DNA from: Methylomonas sp. 11b
GTDB lineage: Bacteria; Pseudomonadota; Gammaproteobacteria; Methylococcales; Methylomonadaceae
NCBI RefSeq assembly: GCF_000515215.1
Contig: NZ_KI911557.1
Coordinates: forward strand, 558,001-622,000
Direction of reading: 5' to 3'
DNA: 64,000 nt
Part shown: positions 52,062-60,935 of the stretch, in pieces
Position numbering within the stretch: position 1 is the stretch's first letter
How the letters are laid out: every line of letters starts with the position of its first letter
Position numbers and translations under genes: made by a program
Notes under the pieces: model-generated
Databases searched by the model: none
The model's input: only the letters and a program-made list of their open reading frames with translations
Told to the model about the DNA's origin: nothing

Positions 52062-53429
52062 ATGATGACGATGCAAAATAAGACCGGCGCAGTATCCGGC
52101 CCTAGTTACCCGCTGGTACGGTTAAAACTTGGCGTGCTGTTGATAGGCTCCAGCTTCTCGGCTGCCACGCCAGCCGTGTCGCCTATCGCGGGATTGCTGC
52201 AAAATACCGACGGCATCAATTCCAGCCAGAGCAATATGGCAAATGTAATTGAAATTGCCTGTCCAGGCGGGCGGGGAATTAACTCGGACGATTTTCAGAA
52301 TCGCTGCGATGCGGTAGTGGGTTCCGCTCTTAACCAATCGATACCGCAAACATTTAACGCGCTACAACAAACCTCGCCGGAGCAGATACCTTCGCAAGGT
52401 GTTTCTGCTACGCGTACTTCTTTCAACGCGATTGCCGGACGGATGTCTGCTTTGCGAGCCGGCGCTCGCGGCTTTCAGGTTGCCGGCTTGGGTAGCGGTG
52501 CGGTGCCGATCAATTTGGCTTCGCTGGCAAATCCGCTTGGCGGCGCGGCGGGCGATAGCGGCGGCGTTTGGGACCGATTGGGCGGTTTCGTCAACGGCAA
52601 TTACAACACCGGCAATGTCGATACGGATGTCAATCAACTGGGTTATAACTTAAATAGCGGCAGCATTAATGCCGGCATAGACTATCGGTTTGGTAATGAT
52701 TTGATTGTAGGTGCGGCGTTTACCTATACGCGCACCGAGTCCAGTTTCGACCGCAGCGGCGGTACCTTGGATAGCGATGCTTACACCGGCGCGCTTTATA
52801 GTACTTACTACGCAACGGATAACTTGTATTTCGACGGTGTGGCAACTATGGGCGCCATCGATTACGCGTCGGTGCGGCATATCCAATATACGGTACCCAG
52901 TGAAACTGTGAATACGCTTGCCAAAGCTGCGCCTACCGGGAACCAATATTCAGTTAGCGTGGGTAGCGGCTATAACTTTGCGGTAAAACAATGGCTGTTT
53001 AATCCCTACGTAAAAGCCAATTACATCAAACTCGATGTCGACGGTTTTAGTGAATCAGGCGGCAGTGGCTGGGGAATGGCATTTGCCGATCAGGGTGTCG
53101 AGTCGGTCACCACCACGGTTGGTAGCCAGATTTCCTACGCGGTTAGTACGGCATGGGGCGTGTTTACGCCCAATGTGCGCGGCGAATGGCATCATCAGTA
53201 TAAAGACGGCAGCCGCAATATCGCGGTGCGCTTTCTAGGCGATAACAGCAGCGGCTTAGCCTTTAACACGGTGACTAACGCGCCGGACCGGAATTATTTT
53301 ACGGTAGGTACGGGGGTATCGGGCACCTTTGCACAGGGCTTAAGCGCCTTTTTGAACTACGACGCGCTGGTGGGATACCGGGACGTGGAAAGTCATTTAT
53401 TTACATTGGGCGCCCGCCTGGAGTTTTAG
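52062..53429 (+). CDS. Autotransporter-barrel outer-membrane protein
   Basis: The ATG at 52062 follows GGGGAG; a frame from 52047 is open but its ATG is in the ribosome site. 455 residues: a signal-like start (LGVLLIGSSFSAATPAV), a short passenger with QSIPQTFNALQQTSPEQIPS and LASLANPLGG, then a C-terminal beta domain of about 270 residues. Barrel strands: SGSINAGIDYRFGNDLIVGA, TYTRTESSFDRSGG, YSVSVGSGYNF and a last strand ending LGARLEF, with the terminal Phe of outer-membrane barrels. The short passenger suggests a surface-exposed or adhesive role rather than secreted enzyme. Confidence 0.87.
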   Translation: MMTMQNKTGAVSGPSYPLVRLKLGVLLIGSSFSAATPAVSPIAGLLQNTDGINSSQSNMANVIEIACPGGRGINSDDFQNRCDAVVGSALNQSIPQTFNALQQTSPEQIPSQGVSATRTSFNAIAGRMSALRAGARGFQVAGLGSGAVPINLASLANPLGGAAGDSGGVWDRLGGFVNGNYNTGNVDTDVNQLGYNLNSGSINAGIDYRFGNDLIVGAAFTYTRTESSFDRSGGTLDSDAYTGALYSTYYATDNLYFDGVATMGAIDYASVRHIQYTVPSETVNTLAKAAPTGNQYSVSVGSGYNFAVKQWLFNPYVKANYIKLDVDGFSESGGSGWGMAFADQGVESVTTTVGSQISYAVSTAWGVFTPNVRGEWHHQYKDGSRNIAVRFLGDNSSGLAFNTVTNAPDRNYFTVGTGVSGTFAQGLSAFLNYDALVGYRDVESHLFTLGARLEF

Positions 53430-53448
53430 CCCGAGAATTCCGAGGCAG

Positions 53449-53484
53449 GCTTGTGGGAAGAGGCACCTGACTCATCCCACAAGC
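53449..53484 (+). terminator. Hairpin after the autotransporter gene
   Basis: GCTTGTGGGA and TCCCACAAGC are exact inverted copies with a 16-bp loop, followed by TTGGTTTTCC. Located 20 bp after the stop; it also lies 19 bp from the end of mepA on the other strand, so it can serve both. Confidence 0.7.
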
Positions 53485-53502
53485 TTGGTTTTCCCACGAG
53501 AA

Positions 53503-54360
53503 TTAGGGCTGCCGTAACAGCTGTTCGCACAATGCCGGTAACGGCTGTGGTGGCAGCGGCACATTTTTCGACGGTGCTTTGGCTTCTGCGGAAAACCACC
53601 AAGCCAAACTGGCGTCGCAACCGTCTCCAGGAGGTAAGGGGTCTTGCGAGTCGCAATGCGGATTATGCGGTGGGCATTTCAAGCGCACATGAAAATGTTC
53701 GTCATGTTTCCACCAGGGGCGAATCTTGCGCAACCATTCAGCGGAGCCGGCGCTTTTGTTTTTGCATAGCTCTTGTTTAATACTGGCGTTGACGAAAATC
53801 CGGTCAACCTCCGGTTGCTGAGCGGCCGCTTCCAACACTTTTGCCAGATCCAACGACCAATGCCGGTAATCGATAGTATCATTTTGCATGTTCACGACCG
53901 ACGGCGCGCTCCAGGTTTCGCGTTCGTTGGCTGTTAATTGCCGGTTACTGGCTTGTTCGGATAACAAAAACCATATATCCACATCCAGGCCTGACTGATG
54001 GCTACGATGTCCGCTTAAGGTCGGGCCGCCGCGCGGTTGTCCCAAATCGCCAATCAGCAACGAGCCCAGTTTTTGTTCAGCACTGAATTGGCCCAAGTGC
54101 TGGATAAAGCCGATTAAATTGGGGTGCCCATAATAGCGATGGCGGGACAAGCGCATGACTTGATAGCCTTGGCCGTCAAGGGGCAGGGTCGCCGCGCCGC
54201 TGATGCAGCCGCTGGTGTAGGTGCCTATGCTTTGGCTGGATTCCTGGGTCGGTGTGGTGATCTTGGCCCAGTCTTGGGCAGTTGATCCAGCGGTTGTGTC
54301 GGTGCTAACGCTCAATGCGGCAACGCTTAATAATACTGTTGAAAGGGTAGCAAGGCGCAT
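53503..54360 (-). CDS. mepA: Penicillin-insensitive murein endopeptidase MepA
   Basis: 285 residues, with a signal peptide (LSTVLLSVAALSVSTDTTA). The LAS-type metallopeptidase ligands are seen in SGHRSHQSGLDVDIWF and HDEHFHVRLKCP, and RPWWKHDEH just before. Cys pairs in the C-terminal part (CKNKS, CPPHNPHC, GDGC) match the disulphides of MepA. It cuts D-Ala-mDAP cross-links in periplasmic peptidoglycan. In this window it is one of several murein hydrolases but the only one with a normal secretion signal. Confidence 0.92.
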   Translation of the reverse strand: MRLATLSTVLLSVAALSVSTDTTAGSTAQDWAKITTPTQESSQSIGTYTSGCISGAATLPLDGQGYQVMRLSRHRYYGHPNLIGFIQHLGQFSAEQKLGSLLIGDLGQPRGGPTLSGHRSHQSGLDVDIWFLLSEQASNRQLTANERETWSAPSVVNMQNDTIDYRHWSLDLAKVLEAAAQQPEVDRIFVNASIKQELCKNKSAGSAEWLRKIRPWWKHDEHFHVRLKCPPHNPHCDSQDPLPPGDGCDASLAWWFSAEAKAPSKNVPLPPQPLPALCEQLLRQP

Positions 54361-54396
54361 GATGAAGTGGCTAGGAAATGGAGTGACTAGCAGTGA

Positions 54397-55533
54397 TTAT
54401 AACGTTGGCTTGCCGATGGCGGCTATTGCATCGGTCACTCGTCTTCCCAAACTCATACTGGGTATCTCCAGCCAATGATAAAACAACAAGGAAACGCATT
54501 GTACACAGACTATGGTGATAAGCCAGCCGCCAAACCAAAGTGCCAGCCGATTGTCGGTAAACCCTTCCAGAAATTTTAAAACCAGCGGCGTCAGACAAAT
54601 CAGAATCGCCATGTGACTGAGATACGCGCTGTAAGACACTTTGCCGATTTGCCTTAACACCGGCTGTGACAGCAAACGTTGTGCATCTTTAGAACCTAGC
54701 ACGAACATCAAAATCAAGCCCGCGCCCAAGCCGGAGCCGAGCCATACCGCCGTATCGCCAAATATATCGGACGGCACAAACGTGGCGCAGGTGTAAAAGG
54801 CCAAGCCCGCTAATAGCAGCAAACGCCGATGCCAGCGCCGACCGGATAAATAATGGGTTAGGTCGGTATAGTGCCTGGCAATGGTCATGCCCAATAGAAA
54901 ATGCAGTAAGAAAATCGACACTCCCAACAGGCTGGTGGCCAGTAAACCAAAAAACACCAGCCAAGAAGTGCCGCGTCCCGCCAGCAACAAGCCTACCGGC
55001 AATAGCAAAGACAGTACCAGTTCGATACTTAAAGTCCAGGCTTGCGGCAGCAGCACGATCAAGGCGGGCAATTTCAATAAAAAGCTCTCACGCAGCATGT
55101 CTGCCTGGGTTAATGGAAAATTATGCCACATGCCGGTAATCCAGTCGGTCGCCGGCAGACTGGTCTTGACTATCGCGCTATCGAAGGTGTGCACAAACAG
55201 CCCCGTGCTGATCAGCAACACCAGCAAATACGGTAGCCAGATGCGGAACATCCGGTTGATCAAGAAGCGCGCCAAATGAAATTCGCTGAGATCCGGTATA
55301 TGTCCCGCGCGAAAATAGCGCAAAGACAACACCACGCCGCTGAGCACGAAAAACATCGAAACCGCTGCCGCCCCGTCCCACCAAATATGTAACGGGGAGA
55401 AATCCAGCAGTTGCTGACAGAGCGGTGTTTCGCAAGGCAGGCCGTAGGCGATAACGAAATGTTCGCTGATAACGGCCAAGGCCGCCAGACCGCGAATGGT
55501 GTCCAGGTAACTGATATGAGTTTTCGGCGCCAC
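54397..55533 (-). CDS. Acyltransferase family 3 membrane protein
   Basis: 378 residues with about ten membrane segments. The family signature is seen in DTIRGLAALAVISEHF near the N-terminus (His of the active site), and MFFVLSGVVLSLRYF and FRIWLPYLLVLLISTGLF follow. Family members O-acylate sugars of exopolysaccharide, lipopolysaccharide or peptidoglycan. The acceptor is unknown. It lies 36 bp upstream of mepA, same strand, and may be cotranscribed. Confidence 0.88.
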   Translation of the reverse strand: MAPKTHISYLDTIRGLAALAVISEHFVIAYGLPCETPLCQQLLDFSPLHIWWDGAAAVSMFFVLSGVVLSLRYFRAGHIPDLSEFHLARFLINRMFRIWLPYLLVLLISTGLFVHTFDSAIVKTSLPATDWITGMWHNFPLTQADMLRESFLLKLPALIVLLPQAWTLSIELVLSLLLPVGLLLAGRGTSWLVFFGLLATSLLGVSIFLLHFLLGMTIARHYTDLTHYLSGRRWHRRLLLLAGLAFYTCATFVPSDIFGDTAVWLGSGLGAGLILMFVLGSKDAQRLLSQPVLRQIGKVSYSAYLSHMAILICLTPLVLKFLEGFTDNRLALWFGGWLITIVCVQCVSLLFYHWLEIPSMSLGRRVTDAIAAIGKPTL

Positions 55534-55736
55534 GGGCTTGAGTCTTTTAAAGTAGGAGGTATCGGCTGGGATAGGTATAGCAGGCTTTGGCTATTCGGCT
55601 ATCTGTGCGCTGTTTTAATTGCCGGGTGTTCTAAAAGCCCAAGACGCCGATGAGCCAACCGTGGCTGTCAAACCCGCGAAGGAGGGATGCCCGATCAGCG
55701 CTTTAAAGCCGAGCAAACAACGCCTTTGCCTTTAAG

Positions 55737-57125
55737 CTAATTCCATTGCGACTTGCGCACGTTGAAATTGCGGCCTTTGATTTTGCCGGCCCGCAAACAG
55801 GTCAGGGCTTTATCGGCGCTGCCGCGCTTCACCGCAACATAAGCGTGTTTATCGAAGATGTCTATCTTACCCACTTCGCCGCCGGCTATGCCGTTAGCAC
55901 CGGTCAATGCCCCCAAAATATCGCCGGGCCGCATCTTGTCCTTACGGCCTCCGTCTATCCACAACGTGATCATCGGCGGTTCGAAGCGGTGTTCGCTGCT
56001 CAGTTTAAACGGTGCGATTTCGTCCCACTTTACAGAACCCGCAATATAGTCTTCAATCGCTTTGACGCGGGTCAACTCTGCTTCGCTGACCAAACTCAGC
56101 GCCAAGCCTTTCGCGCCAGCTCGGCCGGTGCGGCCAATTCTGTGCACGTACACTTCCGGGTCCCAAGGCAGTTCGTAATTGATCACTGCCTGCATGTCTT
56201 TGATGTCCAGCCCCCGAGCGGCAACATCTGTAGCGACCAGAATCGAACAGCTTTTATTGGCAAAGCGCACCAATACCTGATCTCTATCCTTTTGCTCCAA
56301 ATCACCGTGCAGGGCCTGCACGGAAAAACCGCAATTGGTCAAAGTATCCGCTACGTCCTGACATTCGCGCTTGGTATTACAAAACACCACCGTCGATTCC
56401 GGGCGATGATAAGCCAGCAAATAACCCAAAGCGTTCAGGCGCTTGGCTTTGTCGACTTGATGAAAACGCTGCTCGATAGGGTTGTCATGATGGCTGGTTT
56501 CGACGCTGACCGACACCGGTTTGAATTGAAACTTTTGGCTCAAGGCCCGAATCGGCTCCGCGTATGTCGCGGAGAACAACAGGGTTTGCCGATGCGTCGG
56601 CGCATAAGAGATCACGTCGGAGATGATGTCGGCAAAGCCCATGTCCAGCATGCGGTCGGCCTCGTCCAGTACCAACACTTTTAAATGATCCAGGCGCAAG
56701 CTGGCTTTTTGCAGATGCTCCTGCAAACGGCCCGGCGTCCCCACCACCACATGCACGCCGTGCTCCAGTGAGCTGCGTTGCGGGGCAAAGGGTGTGCCGC
56801 CGCACAGGGCCAGAACTTTAATGTTTTGCGTAAAGCGGGCCAATTGTCTGATTTCCTTACATACCTGGTCGGCCAGTTCGCGGGTAGGGCAGATCACCAT
56901 GGCTTGCACTTTAAAGCTGCTTAAATCCAGCCGCGACAACAAACCGATCCCAAACGCCGCGGTCTTGCCGCTACCGGTCTTGGCTTGGGCAATCACATCC
57001 TTGCCTTCTAGTATATGCGGTAGGCTTTCAGCCTGAATCGGTGTCAGGTGGGTGTAGCCCAAGGATTCGATGTTTTCCAGTAGGGCGGGTTTTAACGGCA
57101 GGGACGAAAATTCAGGTGTATTCAC
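55737..57125 (-). CDS. dbpA: ATP-dependent RNA helicase DbpA
   Basis: The GTG at 57125 begins VNTPEFSSLPLKPALLENIE, the normal family start; 462 residues, close to the 457 of E. coli DbpA. A longer frame to 57203 has no support. DEAD-box motifs: AQAKTGSGKTAAFGIGL, VLDEADRMLDMGF, LLFSATYA, ATDVAARGLDI and HRIGRTGRAG. The C-terminal DbpA-type RNA-binding domain (TLWIDGGRKDKMRPGDIL, GGEVGKIDIFDKHAYVAV) targets helix 92 of 23S rRNA, so it acts in large-subunit assembly. Confidence 0.92.
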   Translation of the reverse strand: MNTPEFSSLPLKPALLENIESLGYTHLTPIQAESLPHILEGKDVIAQAKTGSGKTAAFGIGLLSRLDLSSFKVQAMVICPTRELADQVCKEIRQLARFTQNIKVLALCGGTPFAPQRSSLEHGVHVVVGTPGRLQEHLQKASLRLDHLKVLVLDEADRMLDMGFADIISDVISYAPTHRQTLLFSATYAEPIRALSQKFQFKPVSVSVETSHHDNPIEQRFHQVDKAKRLNALGYLLAYHRPESTVVFCNTKRECQDVADTLTNCGFSVQALHGDLEQKDRDQVLVRFANKSCSILVATDVAARGLDIKDMQAVINYELPWDPEVYVHRIGRTGRAGAKGLALSLVSEAELTRVKAIEDYIAGSVKWDEIAPFKLSSEHRFEPPMITLWIDGGRKDKMRPGDILGALTGANGIAGGEVGKIDIFDKHAYVAVKRGSADKALTCLRAGKIKGRNFNVRKSQWN

Positions 57126-57490
57126 AAAGACTCTAATCGATAAGATGCGGCACGCTTGCCGACATGTGGAAGGCAATGATAACAGAGTTGGGCTTTTGGT
57201 CATTGCTCAATCAACAGGCTGCCGGGCTTGCAATTTGCAGCCGATTTTAAGTCACTGCACCCCGGCAAGATTCACATAAAAACACAGTTAAACATTAGGA
57301 ATTTCCACATTATAAACATTTAAATATTTAGACCTACGGCAAGAGTGGCGGTTATTTCTGACTATAATTTACATCACCAAATCAGCTATTGATCTTTTGA
57401 TACTGTCAGTTAAACGACGAAATGAAAAAATGCAGGATTTGGGAAAAGGGTGTAAGAAAACGAAAAATGGAGAGCGGCTATAGGCGTTAA
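57126..57490. other. Intergenic region upstream of dbpA
   Basis: 365 bp, AT-rich in the middle (ATTATAAACATTTAAATATT). It should hold the dbpA promoter. No gene or repeat recognised. Confidence 0.35.
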
Positions 57491-58123
57491 CGACGGTCTG
57501 ATGATAAGCGCGATTTTAAGGCAGGCCAAGCAAGGCAAGAGCTTGGCAATTGGTATATACCTCAGTCTCATATAGACGCATTTGTTAAAGACACGGTTCG
57601 CGTCGAGACTTTACCGGCAGGATTCAAACTTTTCAAATTAAGCAAAGGGGAAGCCAAATCCGATCCCAAGTATGGAATAACGCCATGGTGGTGTTCTGTA
57701 AGCCCGTTTAAGGAAGACTACGAAGGCGCTATTGGTCGATTCGAACAAGCTAAGCTTAATAACATTGATATGAGTGCGATGGCGCGCTATATGTCTGCGG
57801 TTCCGATTGACTGGAATGAATTGGACAACTATATCGAAATATCATTAAAAGTGACTGCATCCGGCTTTTGGGGCACCTTCGCTCCGCAAGAAAAGTGGCA
57901 CGATAAGCACAAGCAGAATCTCGCCGTGGAAATGAGCCGTGGTAGAGCCACGCCGGCAAGCCGCACGATGGGGATAAAGGATGCCGTTCTTCCGGATGAA
58001 CTGGGTGCGCTGGAAGCTTGGCAATTTTACATACCAGGTTTGCAAGAGGAGCATATTAGCCGGGAAAACCGTGTGATCTCTGCTCACGACATGGTCGCTC
58101 TGCAAGCATATTTTTTTGCATAA
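57491..58123 (+). pseudogene. Start-less ORF, probable remnant of a larger protein
   Basis: A frame of 211 codons is open from just after a TAA at 57488-57490 to 58123. It contains no usable start codon until an ATG around 57769. The sequence before that is protein-like: GNWYIPQSHIDAFVKDTVRV, PAGFKLFKLSKGEAKSDPKY, GITPWWCSVSPFKEDYEGAI. The rest reads MSAMARYMSAVPIDWNELDN, then LEAWQFYIPGLQEEH. It resembles C-terminal pieces of secreted or toxin-like proteins in composition only. It may have lost its 5' part or arisen from a frameshift upstream of 57490. Family not recognised. Confidence 0.5.
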
Positions 58124-58287
58124 ATTTTGGATCAACCCGCAAGAAGCTTGATAGAACTCGCAGGCTGATGAGTATTCAAAGTCGCCCTCGCTCGGCGACC
58201 GCCATTTTGACGTCATTGCGGGCACCATGAACGCCAATACCTTCATTGCCTTCCAGCATAAACTTGAGACGATTAATAACAGCACGC

Positions 58288-59031
58288 ATGAGCAAAACCA
58301 CACCAGCCAACATCAAACTAACGCTTTACGGCAAACCTATCGAACTGGAATTGAACACGCCGACGCAAAAGGTGACGCCGGTGGCAATGCTGCCGACACT
58401 GCATCGCCTCAACAACACGTTTGTCGAAACCGCAGTGGCTGCCTTCGTTGCGGACCAGGAGATCATCTCCTGCCAAGCCGGCTGCGGTGCCTGCTGCCGA
58501 CAAGTCGTGCCGTTGGCGGAATTTGAAGCCTATCAAATCGCCGGTGTGGTCGAACAATTGCCCGAGCCCAGACGTTCGGCGGTCAAGCAACGCTTTGCCG
58601 ACGCTTGCGAAAAACTGGACGCTATTCAGTGGCTGAGCCGGCTCGAAGGGATGCTGGCTGATGGTACGAGCCACGAAGCGGTGCAGCAACACGCGCTGAC
58701 TTATTTTCAGCAAGGCGTGCCCTGTCCGTTTTTGGAAGCGGAAAGCTGCTCCATCCATCCGGTCCGGCCATTGGCCTGCCGGGAATACCTGGTGACATCG
58801 CCGGCCGAATATTGCCAAAACCCGACACCTGAACACGTCAGGCACATCGAGTTAAAATTTCAGGTGTCTAAAATTGTCCGCAAACTTTGGCGCACCAGCC
58901 ACATCAAAGACCTGGATTCGGTGCCGATGATTTACGCGTTGCAATGGGTGAAGAAACACCCCAACCAATTTCCGAAAAAGCGCGGCGAGGATTGGCTACG
59001 GGAATTTTTTGATTACATGGCGAATCCGTGA
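58288..59031 (+). CDS. YkgJ-type cysteine-cluster protein
   Basis: 247 residues from the ATG at 58288; starts upstream (58246) lack a ribosome site. The zinc- or iron-chelating cluster is seen in ISCQAGCGACCRQVVPLAEF and CPFLEAESCSIHPVRPLACR, with CQNPTP later, the spacing of UPF0153/YkgJ proteins. Function unknown; metal binding is likely. The N-terminus (IELELNTPTQKVTPVAMLP) is specific to a longer subfamily. It stands alone. Confidence 0.88.
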   Translation: MSKTTPANIKLTLYGKPIELELNTPTQKVTPVAMLPTLHRLNNTFVETAVAAFVADQEIISCQAGCGACCRQVVPLAEFEAYQIAGVVEQLPEPRRSAVKQRFADACEKLDAIQWLSRLEGMLADGTSHEAVQQHALTYFQQGVPCPFLEAESCSIHPVRPLACREYLVTSPAEYCQNPTPEHVRHIELKFQVSKIVRKLWRTSHIKDLDSVPMIYALQWVKKHPNQFPKKRGEDWLREFFDYMANP

Positions 59032-59135
59032 CGGCAGTTTTTTCGCCGTTGCTGTAACGTATGGGAATGCCGCCCCGAACGCTCTAGAGTGGCGGCGGCC
59101 ATAGAGCAACCATCCAGCACACACAATTTTAAGTA

Positions 59136-59570
59136 TCAGCCTAATTCCATGTGATACGAGACCCGGTCTTCATCAATAACGCTGAAGCCCATTCGGTCAT
59201 AAAGACGTTTTGCAGGGTTTATCTTTATGACAGTTAACACCAGTTTTTTATTGAGATTTTTTGCCCGAATGGCTTCTTGCGCCAGCAAAGTGGAGCCTAT
59301 TCCTCGTCTTTGAAATTCAGGTAACAGAAACAGGGTGCGAACCCAATGACTTTGCTCGCCCTCCTGCACATAGATAGCCCCGGCAGGTTCTTCGCCGATG
59401 CAAATCAATTTGAAGTTTTGCACCTGAAGGTTTCTCCAGAAACCGGTATGTTGAAATTCATCGTCCCATCCCCATGCCCAATCGACGTAATCGCGCATCG
59501 ACAGCTTGAACGCATCAAATATGAATTGTTTGTCATGCTCGGCGGCGTCGATCAGGCTAAAGGAGGTCAT
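59136..59570 (-). CDS. GNAT-family N-acetyltransferase
   Basis: The ATG at 59570 sits 4 bp from an AGGAGG-like site overlap region (minus strand reads ATGACCTCC after a TTTAT) and gives 144 residues; a TTG at 59582 would add four. GNAT features: SLIDAAEHDKQFIFDAFKL at the start, acetyl-CoA loop FLLPEFQRRGIGSTLLAQEA (Q/R-x-x-G-x-G), then KNLNKKLVLTVIKINPAKRL and YDRMGFSVIDEDRVSYHMEL. Substrate unknown. Confidence 0.88.
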   Translation of the reverse strand: MTSFSLIDAAEHDKQFIFDAFKLSMRDYVDWAWGWDDEFQHTGFWRNLQVQNFKLICIGEEPAGAIYVQEGEQSHWVRTLFLLPEFQRRGIGSTLLAQEAIRAKNLNKKLVLTVIKINPAKRLYDRMGFSVIDEDRVSYHMELG

Positions 59571-59640
59571 AAAGTAAGCCAAATGTTGTGTATCTTATGT
59601 ACGTTCTTACGCTCCAGCTTCCCGGCTACGAATTTTTATC

Positions 59641-59687
59641 GTTCCCACGCTCCAGCGTGGGAATGCAGCCTCAGACGCTCCAGCGTC
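59641..59687. repeat. REP hairpin pair beside a RAYT gene
   Basis: GTTCCCACGCTCCAGCGTGG and its continuation form a 10-bp stem with a tiny loop, followed at 59674-59687 by GACGCTCCAGCGTC. It lies 4 bp after the stop of the RAYT gene, as expected of its cognate REP. A larger array with the same core words is at 62401-62516. Confidence 0.85.
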
Positions 59688-59691
59688 ACAA

Positions 59692-60222
59692 TTACCATAC
59701 GTCAATCTCGATCAATCCGTCCTGTCCCAAATAGTTAGAAGGACTGGAATATCGCCAAAGCTCCGGCAAACTCACATAACCCCGCTTCACCGGATTGGCA
59801 TGAATATAATCCAATTTCTCCCGCATCATTGCTTCACTAAGAATCAACTCCGCATGCACACCTTCCTGCCAGAACTGAAACTCCCGATCACGCTTGTGCG
59901 CGCATTTGGCAAACCGCAATCGTTGCAACAAGCGTTCGGCTTGTTTTGCCTGCAAGTTATCTATGATTCTCCGCGCGGTAAAGGCTTTGAAACTAGCAAC
60001 GCATTTATCCAGTGCAGCGCTCTGCGCGATGAAATGCAGGTGATTTTCCAGAACCACGTAACCGTATAGCTTCAAACCGACCTGTTGCCGTTGAAATTGC
60101 CAGCAGTCGAGCAGGATTTGCACGGTTTCCGGTCGGGTAAATACCGGCAGCCACTCAACGACCGTGCAGGTCATAAAATGCGCTTGCTGAGGTTCAGTGA
60201 TGGTGTAACCGCTTCGGCCCAT
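59692..60222 (-). CDS. REP-associated Y1 transposase (RAYT)
   Basis: The ATG at 60222 gives 176 residues; a TTG at 60243 is possible but overlaps the attC remnant. RAYT features: HFMTCTVVEWLPVFTRPETV at the N-terminus, LKLYGYVVLENHLHFIAQS with the HUH histidines (HLHF), FQFWQEGVHAELILSEAMMR, and LDYIHANPVKRGYV near the end. The catalytic Tyr is most likely in the helix of KLDYIHANPVK. The gene is complete and next to REP hairpins that match others in the window. Confidence 0.88.
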   Translation of the reverse strand: MGRSGYTITEPQQAHFMTCTVVEWLPVFTRPETVQILLDCWQFQRQQVGLKLYGYVVLENHLHFIAQSAALDKCVASFKAFTARRIIDNLQAKQAERLLQRLRFAKCAHKRDREFQFWQEGVHAELILSEAMMREKLDYIHANPVKRGYVSLPELWRYSSPSNYLGQDGLIEIDVW

Positions 60223-60241
60223 TGGGTGCTCGCTGGAATTC

Positions 60242-60297
60242 AATAAGAGGCGGCGCGCGGCTTGCCGGGTGACGTCCTCTTGATTGAAGGGTTAGGG
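60242..60297 (-). other. Truncated attC-like site of a lone cassette
   Basis: On the minus strand CCCTAAC (60291-60297) is followed by a 5-bp spacer and AATCAAGAGG, which pairs with CCTCTTATT at the other end with one unpaired C, exactly the pattern of the array attC sites. The final core GTTRRRY is missing: the palindrome ends where the RAYT region begins. The stop codon of the gene at 60292 lies in the first core. Confidence 0.65.
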
Positions 60298-60840
60298 CTC
60301 GCCGTCGGATGCCTCCCATTGGCCAGTCTCTTCATTTCGTTTGAGACTCTGCTTTGAGGGGTAGTCTTTCCCAACGGTGCGAAAAGCATGAAGAACTGAA
60401 CCGATTGAGACAAAGTAAAGCCGCCTATAGCGCATGGTGTCAGATGTGAGAAAGAACCCCTCCAGTTCGCCTTTCTCACCGAGCGTAATAATGAAGATGA
60501 AGCTGTGCACTACTTGATTGCAGAGAAAGCCGATGTCGCGAGTTTCAACTGACTTCTGATTTAGGTCGAATAGCTCGTCGATCTCACTTCGATTGAAGTA
60601 GTCGACCGCCCGCCCCGGCTTACCCGGAAACCACTCAATTTCGTATTTGAGTTGCTTCGTTGACTCAGAGAGTTTGAATGCGCTGAGTAGCTTCCTGATT
60701 GCATAGAAGCCGATAAATATTTCGCGTTCAGCGCGCGCCAATGCCGCCTCGCTGTTTTTATCATTGACTCGCAATAGATTGAGCCAGCCAGCGGCTCTAA
60801 CCAACGGTGCTTTCCAGTAGTGCGATTCGTGAATCACCAT
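60292..60840 (-). CDS. Hypothetical protein, probable integron cassette gene
   Basis: The ATG at 60840 follows GGAG and gives 182 residues (MVIHESHYWKAPLVRAAGWL); an ATG at 60879 is an alternative, and the longer frame overlapping the adenylation gene is not credible. The protein is soluble, with EREIFIGFYAIRKLLSAFKL, then VHSFIFIITLGEKGELEGFF and FVSIGSVLHAFRTVGKDYPS. No known motif. Its TAA is in the first core of an attC-like site, and a GTTTAGGC core-like sequence lies at 60927-60934 before it, so the whole 60242-60934 segment looks like one inserted cassette. Family not recognised. Confidence 0.65.
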   Translation of the reverse strand: MVIHESHYWKAPLVRAAGWLNLLRVNDKNSEAALARAEREIFIGFYAIRKLLSAFKLSESTKQLKYEIEWFPGKPGRAVDYFNRSEIDELFDLNQKSVETRDIGFLCNQVVHSFIFIITLGEKGELEGFFLTSDTMRYRRLYFVSIGSVLHAFRTVGKDYPSKQSLKRNEETGQWEASDGEP

Positions 60841-60926
60841 CGAGCTCCAACAAATGATTGTGAAGTTTCCGTATATCATCGCCGATTGCAGTATGCCCAG
60901 CAATAAACGCAGTCTGATGGTTTTCC

Positions 60927-60934
60927 GCCTAAAC
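60927..60934 (-). other. Core-like boundary of the lone cassette
   Basis: GTTTAGGC on the minus strand resembles the attC/attI core GTTRRRY with one extra T. It lies 2 bp past the adenylation gene stop and marks the probable insertion point of the cassette at 60242-60934. Confidence 0.4.
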
Positions 60935-60935
60935 T

